Source of the DNA: Steinernema hermaphroditum
Lineage: Eukaryota; Nematoda; Chromadorea; Rhabditida; Steinernematidae
Reading direction: 5' to 3'
DNA length: 64,000 bases
NCBI GenBank assembly: GCA_030435675.1
Contig: CM059621.1
Coordinates: 16,802,001-16,866,000, forward strand
The notes under the pieces are model-generated. The model saw nothing but the letters and a program-made list of their open reading frames with translations. It searched no databases and was not told the DNA's origin. The translations under genes and the position numbers were made by a program. Numbering within the stretch: position 1 is the stretch's first letter; every line of letters starts with the position of its first letter. Of this stretch, positions 57,601-64,000 are shown in pieces.

Positions 57601-59236
57601 ACCATACGATTAAATGACCGCTCGTCAATCATGTTTATGGGCGAAAGATAGCGATTCTCACGCACCCAGTACGCGTATCTTATGTAACATGACTCTTCAG
57701 AGGTAGTTCAGGACGGTCGCCTTTAAATGACTGCATATAGCATGCGGTGTGCATTCATTACAGTAATCGTAAAAGATGGAACGCTGAGAAATCGCTAGTT
57801 GTGAAAAGTGATCTTTGAACCCTACTTGTCGAACATCCTTCCATCACCTTCAGCAGTGATAATCAATTATGCGACCTACGCTCAGAAATGTTCCAAACTA
57901 CAAGTTAGATCACAAATGCACTTGTAGGCATCGAAAGTAAAGAGCATCTTATCAACCACAAATAATTATGAACCTGCTCGGTAATGAAAAATGATCTTTT
58001 GAACGCTTTAAAAGCCCGTACCAACCGAATAGCAAAGGCCATACTTGTGTGTCTCAACTTTTCGTTAATGATTTTTGACTTCGAACTGTGACTTGGTGAA
58101 ATTGAAACTGCACGCAGGAGTCGTGCATCACTCAGGAGCAGTACTTTCGATCTTTTGGATCCTCATATGAATAATGGTCAAATTCTCACACAATTTTTTC
58201 AGAGTATATGACCTCAGATTCATTCTTAGCAATATCAGTCACCACTTCCACCCAGCTGACCTGAAAGAAGTTAATTGATCGCTCGCCAGTTTATGTGCGA
58301 TATATGGTGATTCTCACCCAGTTACACGAGATTTATGACTTTCCATTAACGGTGCAACATGTGTTATGAGGTGTGTTGATGAAACTGGCATAAATCCGTT
58401 TCAACCGTCCCCCTTAATCTCAACCATCCCCTTTGGGATTTCGACCGTCCCATCTTGGATTTCTTCTCGGCCAAGCCAAGCCGGGCGTTACCGACGCTAC
58501 ACCCGGGGGCGGTTGAAATTCCACATTAGACAGTACAAATACTCAAAAACAGGGGACGATCCAAAAATATATACTCAAAAAGCATACTCAAAAATGAATG
58601 GTCACTCAACTACTAACAACAAGGGAAACACAAGATCTGAATCACGCAAAATTGAAGTGAAATTTAGTGCATCCACAGATGTCGGGTTCGGCATTTCGAG
58701 GCTGTATACAGTCAGAAAATTGATAACCATATCTCTAACTAAACCCACCTTCTTCAAATTAGCATTGGAGACGGCGGCCGACGCGGTGCTCCTCAGCCTC
58801 TTCCACCTGGCACCCCTCGCGCCGAACATGTGGATAGCATCGGAGGCATCAGGGTCGGCGGCGAAGGGCTCCACCATGCGGGAGTGGAAGTGCGAGAAGT
58901 TCTTTGAACAGATCTGCTGGATGAGTTCCACATCGGACGTCACGACAGTCGGCTGCGCGCCGTGCATGATCCCAAAAGTGTTGCCGTACTTCTGCCGCCA
59001 TCGCGCAAACGTGAACGGCGTCTGGGCGTCGAAGCTGTCCCTCAGATTGCCCAGAAGAAGCGAGTCGGACGGCACCACCGGGAATCCACAGTCGCGCAGA
59101 AGACGAATCGATCGGAGACGCCTAAACACGAAGCGATCTCGGTGATCGGGCCTTGTCAGGCGGCGGCGCACCTGCCGACGATCCAAAGCGGAACGATGAA
59201 AGCGGCGACGAAGAGCGCGGCGAACACAAGAATCAT
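54609..59236 (-). CDS. CYP13-like cytochrome P450
   Basis: The exon chain from 59236: membrane anchor MILVFAALFVAAFIVPLWIV, a ~44-bp intron, then RLRSIRLLRDCGFPVVPSDS, LLLGNLRDSFDAQTPFTFAR, WRQKYGNTFGIMHGAQP and MFGARGARWKRLRSTASAAV. After a 1.7-kb intron come LFPSIVDSVDWFIEELATQL, RLTSDVIGRCAFGVADRHRN, AKSDFLQFFKDV, the I helix SIAGFDTTANSLTYLCNLLA and the K helix ICETLRLYPH. The heme region is FRPERFLGDEAKRSARLWMA then FGVGPRQCIGMRFAILEEKV; the last exon is PALTFRDTGTIWPERIDGIF..SRA. All catalytic motifs (AGFDTT, ExxR, PERF, FGxGPRxCIG) are intact. The CYP3/CYP13 branch hydroxylates xenobiotics and lipids in the ER membrane. Around 500 aa, the normal length. One internal exon join near 55400-55450 is the least certain. 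Confidence 0.88.
56283..56345 (-). repeat. tRNA-derived SINE-like element, copy 3
   Basis: On the minus strand, CTCGACATCCAGGTTCGAAT matches the 3' half of copies at 12252 and 54304; the A-box half is degenerate. It lies in an intron of the CYP13-like gene. Confidence 0.5.
58385..58525 (+). repeat. Partial copy of the GTTTCAACC MITE family
   Basis: TAAATCCGTTTCAACCGTCC and inner GGGGCGGTTGAAATTCC match the termini of the element at 25344-25561. The copy is rearranged and lies in the large intron of the CYP13-like gene. Confidence 0.6.
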
Positions 59237-59239
59237 ACG

Positions 59240-60255
59240 TGCGGCGATCGAAAATGGAGTGCTCTCGGGGGGTGGAAGGGCTTCCACCCTTATCGCGCGA
59301 CGATCGGCGGGCGGCCGATGCGTTTCTTCGTTTTGCGCCGATCGCATTCACAACAAATAACATTAGTAGGGCGCTTCTCGAGAGGCGACTCTATTTCGGG
59401 AAAGGTCCGGTTTGTGCCCTAGGGAGTCGATGCATACGGCAACATTGAGAGCATTCCTTTATGTATGGTGAGGGGGGACGTTGTTGAGAGCAAAACACGG
59501 TTACATACATTGATGGAATATTCGAAACATAGTGGACAGTTTGAAATATTTCATCCCGCTAGTGGAGAAAGTCAGAAACGTTCCCAAGAAAAGACGTTTG
59601 AAAGCCGCAATGAAACGAGTCTATCTGACTCTGTGGAAAAATTTCACACGTGAATCTTGGAAACGTTTCTCTCTTTTGGTAGGGCACTGGATGAAACATT
59701 TCACACTGTCGGCCATAAAAATCCCTGCCTGTGCTTTCTCTATCACAGGCAGATCCCGCTAGCAAAGAAAGTGAGAAAGTTTCCAAGAAAAGACGTGTGA
59801 AATATGTACTTCTGTGGAAAAATTTCACATATCAGACTTGTCCACGAGATGAAACATTTCACACCTCCGACCATAATTCTCTGCTTTCTCTGTCGTAGAC
59901 ACATCACACCGTTCTCCTTAGACAGTCCCGTCTGCATGGGGTCTGTCCCACACAGCAGACCGTCAGTCTCTGGAGTCGACGCAGTTAACCGTGAAATTCT
60001 TTCGCCTTTTACTAAAGAATTCCGTGCGTCGACTCGCTTTATGAGTTTATCTAAATTTTTGGACTCCCGACCGCAAGGAAGGGATAATAATCTGGGTTCG
60101 TGGTGATTCCTATGCCTAATGTTTCTGATTTGTAATGGAAAATCTGTTGGCCTCGGAATCGCAAATATCACTACTAGAGTACCGCAGGTAATTGAAGTTT
60201 ATTGATTACATAAATTAAGACATATGTGTATGAAGGTCATGTGTATGGCCGCTGT
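59240..60255. other. Region between CYP13-like and astacin genes, with a duplicated ~200-bp unit
   Basis: This includes the upstream region of the CYP13-like gene. 59535-59745 and 59752-59905 are diverged tandem copies sharing TCCCGCTAG, CCAAGAAAAGACG, GTGGAAAAATTTCACA and GATGAAACATTTCACAC. The GTGTGAAAT / ATTTCACAC elements occur in both orientations. No gene is supported. Confidence 0.5.
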
Positions 60256-60257
60256 CG

Positions 60258-63200
60258 TCACTGCTGTTGACAGACGAACGCCTGTTCCCAGTCACATTCG
60301 AACGGGAACCATTTCTCGTTCATGAACTAAATTCGTCAATTCGTCAGAAATACCGCCAAAAGTGAATTTGCCCTACCGCTGCGCACGATTCCATAGAATA
60401 CGAACCGGGCATTCCGTCTTCCCAGTTAGTGTAGTCAACGGGCGAGCCGTCGGCCCATGAGTAGCTCGAATCAGCTCCTTCCGGTTTATGAAGACCAATC
60501 CAAAAGATCGCGCCTAGACGTTTGTCAATCCAGTTGAAGATGCGTGCGAAGTAGTCGTCCCTGCCGCTTCTGTGCACTGACGCAAGCCGGTAGTTGCCTT
60601 TGCCGTCGCAGTGCGCTTTGGCGGCGGCGAAACTCATTTGAGTGCTGACGAAAATGTACTTTCCAAGCTTCAGTTCTTTCACGTTCTTTGCGGGAGTCGT
60701 GGTAGTGGGCTTCTTGGTTGTGGTAGATCTGGTCGTAGCTTTGGTCGATGATTTGGTGGTAGCTTTGGTCGTCGAGGTTGTTTCGACGTTGGTCTCGGGG
60801 GCTAAAAATGAAACACTTACTTCGCCATCATCATCACCACCACTTACCAATTCTGTACTGAATCTTGAATTCCGTATACATAGCGTGGTTAAACGGAGTA
60901 ACAACAAGAAGATTATGAGCTGTCTTCCTGATTTTCTGCGCCTGGTGAGGGCAGCAATACCACATGTAAGGTTCCATCCAACTTTCTTCGACACCTTTGA
61001 TGGCGACTCCACCCCAAACACATTTTTCTTTGCATTGCGAGTCTTCTTGGCCTCCAACGGACATCGAAACGAACATGTATTCGATCTTTCGTCCTTCCGG
61101 CGCCGTCACATGCCACGTACATTCGAACGGATCCGCAAGATTTCCCTTCGGAAACTTTCCGTTTCCCACTTCCTTTTTGCTTTCCAACGTCTGCCAGCCG
61201 TCTGTGGCCGCCACGGTGCTGCCACAGGTACGGCCACGATTTCCAGTTGGCCGTTCGGAACAGTCCCTTCCTGTGAATCCTTCCGGACACTCGCAAACGG
61301 AGCAGTCGTTCGGATTCGGCCGGCCGTCGTTTTTGCAAACAATTGCCGTATTCTTGCATTTGTCTTAAAAGTAATTGTGAAAAAGATCGATTTTTTATTA
61401 TCGATCGACATTTCCCGTATATCTCTTGCTCTTGAATAGCAAATCGTCTTTGAATTGGTCAAATAAACCCTTATATTACAGTTTCACTGTACCCCCCCCC
61501 ACTGTTCTACATTGCTTGCTTCTCGGTTTTTCTTGGGGTTTCCAGAGTTATTTGCAATTTTCCTCAATCACCAATTTTGGTAAATTGAGCTCAAATTCGT
61601 TCACATTAGTGCGACCCTTCTCGGTCTAGTAGAGGATGCTGGGAGAGAGCACGTTTTTGAAAGGGCAAGGATTGGACTACATGCTCGATACGAAAGAAAC
61701 TGGAAATCCTCAAATCTCCCTTTCTTCCAGGTAGTGACTTCCTTTAGCGAAGTTTTTGAAGTGGATGGTCCTTGTGTTTAAAGAGCAACACACTTTCTTG
61801 TGAACTTATTAAAATTATTGAAATGCGACGGGTATCAAATAAGAGAGAGCGATAAATTTGCTACTAAACAGTGTAAAGTTCCTAGCCACGTGTACAAAAA
61901 CGGAATGAAGAGAAGTGTCTTTTGGGACTAATTGGATTGTCGCAGACCGCAGCAGGCGCCTTATCTTGGGAATAGGAAGCAGAAGAAAGACGCTCCAGCA
62001 AAATATGCTTGACGCACAGATACATCAGTTGATTTAAAAAATGAATTCGCGGATAAACGGCCCTAAATGGTTGCTCTGGTATGTGCCATTTTTATGTTAA
62101 TTGCCACCCACAGCCAGGACATGTTAGCCAAAAGACACTCTAAAGAGAGGGCTTATGATTATCCGTTCGAAGTAGGCAAATTTAGAGACTCATCTCAAAC
62201 CCAACAGAAACCCAAATGCATACCGTAACAGCTGTACAGCATGTTCATCTCGTAAATGTCGCCAAACGACGGTTTCCACGCCTTGCCAATCGCATACTGG
62301 TAGTCCGGATCCAGGGCGATCATTACCGGCTTCGTTTTGTCGATTGCGTAAGAGCTAAATTTAAATGGTGTACATGTATTATTAGAAGGGTAATTTCTTG
62401 CGATTTGAGCTACATTTCTAACCGATGCGTAAGTCCAAATGAAATCGCCACTTTGTCCCATACTTTAAGAATCACTCACTATGGTGGATACTGCATAACA
62501 CTGCCCACATCGTACGGTTTTCCGTAGTTGTTGTTGACGGATTTGTCATAGGTTTCATATTCGATGTCAGCGGCAGGCTGAAATGATGTACTGTTGGGTG
62601 TGGTCGCGATCAGCTGGCCCCCAATGCTTTGAGTTTGGATTCGGGACTACTTCTGGAGAGCGAGACTTGTGGGTGTTTTTCATAAAAGTAATAATCGAAC
62701 TTTGAGAAAAAAAGACCATGATGGGAAACCTCGCTACCAGTCGGATCACCATGCTCATCCACCCAGTAGCTTCCTCATACCGTACACCTTCTGTCTTTTA
62801 TCCGTAATAAGGCATTGTTACATAGCCCAGAACTCCCACACCACACCCAAAGACAGTGCCTAAACCATCGGTGAGACTTCTGAATAGATAAAGGTAGAAA
62901 TGGTTCATGTTCAACATGACCATTCCCAGTTCTGCCTAGGGTAATCGTCAGGCACCGAGCCCCTAACTTGGTCGAACACACCTGTACGGGGTATGTTCAT
63001 GCAAGAATTTCTCTCTGCTCGTCTGCGCTCTTCTTTGCCTCCCTTAAAGATGTTTGCTTCGTTTACATACAACAGACCCAGATGCGTAGGCCTGTCACTT
63101 CTGAAACGCGACCATACCAAAAGAAAGGCCTCATCTATCCTTGTGACTTCTGTGGCCACACCAAAGGCAAGGATTTCACACTTATTTGAAATGAGATCTC

Positions 63201-64000
63201 CCGCAAGGCTTTATCTATCTCTAGATTCCCTCCAAAGCTTACGATCATATTAGACTTGTCTATCCTGATACGAGTATCACGGTCCCAGCGCTGCTGCTCG
63301 TGCATGAATCCAAGAGCGTGACCGAGTTCGTGGGTAGAACTGTGAAGCTGAAAGATGTCATCCTGAACCAAGTAGACGACACATCACCTACAGAGGTACA
63401 TCTCGGTCCCATAGATATGATCTGCTCCTTTTTCGACCAGCGACCTATACCACTGGTCAGACATATGGGGCCATTGTCCAGTATTTTGACGATAGGCCAA
63501 GAGGGAGGATTCGAGGGATCGGCGACTTCGTGGAAGCGAACACACGTGTGCTTTTCCCAGAAAGCCATTCCATTTCTGACCCCTTGCTTTACTTCTTCGG
63601 CTGAAAGTGCAAGTTATTTGGGCACTTCGAAATGATCGAACTCAAGGGTAAGACGGTGTCGAAGTAGTAGAGGAGGCCATCGGACCAGATACCGGCGCCT
63701 TGAAAGGCTTGTCGCTTGGATCGGTTGAAGGTAGTTGAGGAGACGTTGCCCCTAAAGTCGGATCGGAGTTGTTATGGACAACATAGAGCTAGTTTAAAAG
63801 ACAATTTTTTAGACATAATTCCTCACTATGGCTAAAATCTAGTCCTTTCGGTTGGTACTCACAAAGGAATCTGGTCAAAGCATCTAACTTTATTCAAAGA
63901 AGGTGACATCTCTGTGACAAGATCACTATAAAATGTCAATAATCGAGTGAAACCGATTACATTGTTGAAGAGTCATTGAAAGGTTTCATCATTAATATAC
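60258..64000 (-). CDS. Astacin metalloprotease with EGF, CUB and C-type lectin domains (5' end outside window)
   Basis: The 5'-most exon seen (~63755-63640) has a furin-like RSKRQAFQGAGIWSDGLLYY, the propeptide-mature boundary. The protease follows: GMAFWEKHTCVRFHEV, then STHELGHALGFMHEQQRWDR, the HExxHxxGxxHE zinc site with the astacin Glu, and the Met-turn DVGSVMQYPPYSYAID. Next comes an EGF-like segment (CKNDGRPNPNDCSVCECPEG..), a CUB domain (CGSTVAATDGWQTLESKKEV.. FECTWHVTAPEGRKIEYMF), a Thr/Lys-rich linker (~60660-60800), and a C-type lectin domain (FWIGLHKPEGADSSYSWADG, YTNWEDGMPG, ESCAA). The last exon is FMNEKWFPFECDWEQAFVCQ, ending at TGA 60260-60258. It is a secreted endopeptidase with two likely binding domains. 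The EGF-CUB tail is usual for worm astacins; the added lectin domain is unusual. Signal peptide and part of the propeptide lie beyond 64000. Confidence 0.85.

Noticed and set aside
1..64000. CRISPR array, prophage or bacterial operon structures
   Set aside because: No regularly spaced direct repeats with unique spacers, no Shine-Dalgarno-led gene strings; the spliced genes and SL1 sequence show a nematode nuclear genome.

Overview
The window looks like chromosomal DNA of a nematode that I cannot name to species. The best evidence is a perfect 22-nt match to the canonical nematode SL1 spliced leader on the minus strand (8992 down to 8971), followed at once by a GT splice donor. Supporting signs are very short introns (often 42-50 bp), a TPR-less SGT1, a slicer-dead Argonaute, a CYP13-like P450 and an astacin protease. 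Gene models below were joined by hand from splice signals and reading-frame phase, so exon ends are approximate unless stated.

Layout. 1-8880: AT-rich, repeat-bearing DNA with no gene I can support. 8890-8992(-): SL1 RNA-like gene. 10204-10764(+): intronless SGT1 homologue, with a second near-identical inverted copy at 53463-54023(-). 14138-24013: four identical tRNA-Arg(ACG) genes, one tRNA-Lys(TTT), two fibrinogen-domain genes placed tail to tail, an RRM gene and a small unknown gene; two of the tRNA-Arg genes sit inside introns. 24244-28651(-): CLC-7/clh-6 type chloride/proton exchanger. 30635-31877(+): EMC10. 32046-34325(+): BAP18/BACC1 homologue with a decayed non-LTR retrotransposon in its last intron. 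About 34985-35107: inverted, broken copy of EMC10 exon 1. 35243-38459(-): Argonaute lacking part of its catalytic tetrad. 38968-39175: 25-bp minisatellite. 39576-41002(+): secreted protein of unknown function, with a MITE in an intron. 41479-44135(-): strongly degenerate cytochrome P450-like protein with a basic C-terminal extension. 44479-46499(-): membrane-anchored Thr-rich mucin-like protein. 46755-48167(+): membrane protein with exon-encoded tandem repeats. 48705-50122(+): mitochondrial ribosomal protein mL37 with an in-frame TAA. 51991-53086(+): proline-rich unknown protein with a (TATCCCC)n intron. 54609-59236(-): CYP13-like P450. 60258-64000(-): astacin-EGF-CUB-C-type lectin protein, cut by the window edge.

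The genes do not form one pathway. Several are housekeeping (mL37, EMC10, BAP18, CLC-7, SGT1, tRNAs). Others are typical of surface, immune or detoxification functions (fibrinogen-related proteins, mucin, astacin-lectin, P450s). Between and inside them lie tRNA-derived SINE-like elements, inverted-repeat MITEs, mariner-like hairpins, satellites and duplicated gene fragments. The strongest observations are the isolated SL1 RNA gene, the degenerate P450 with its extension, the in-frame stop in mL37, and the inverted SGT1 duplication.
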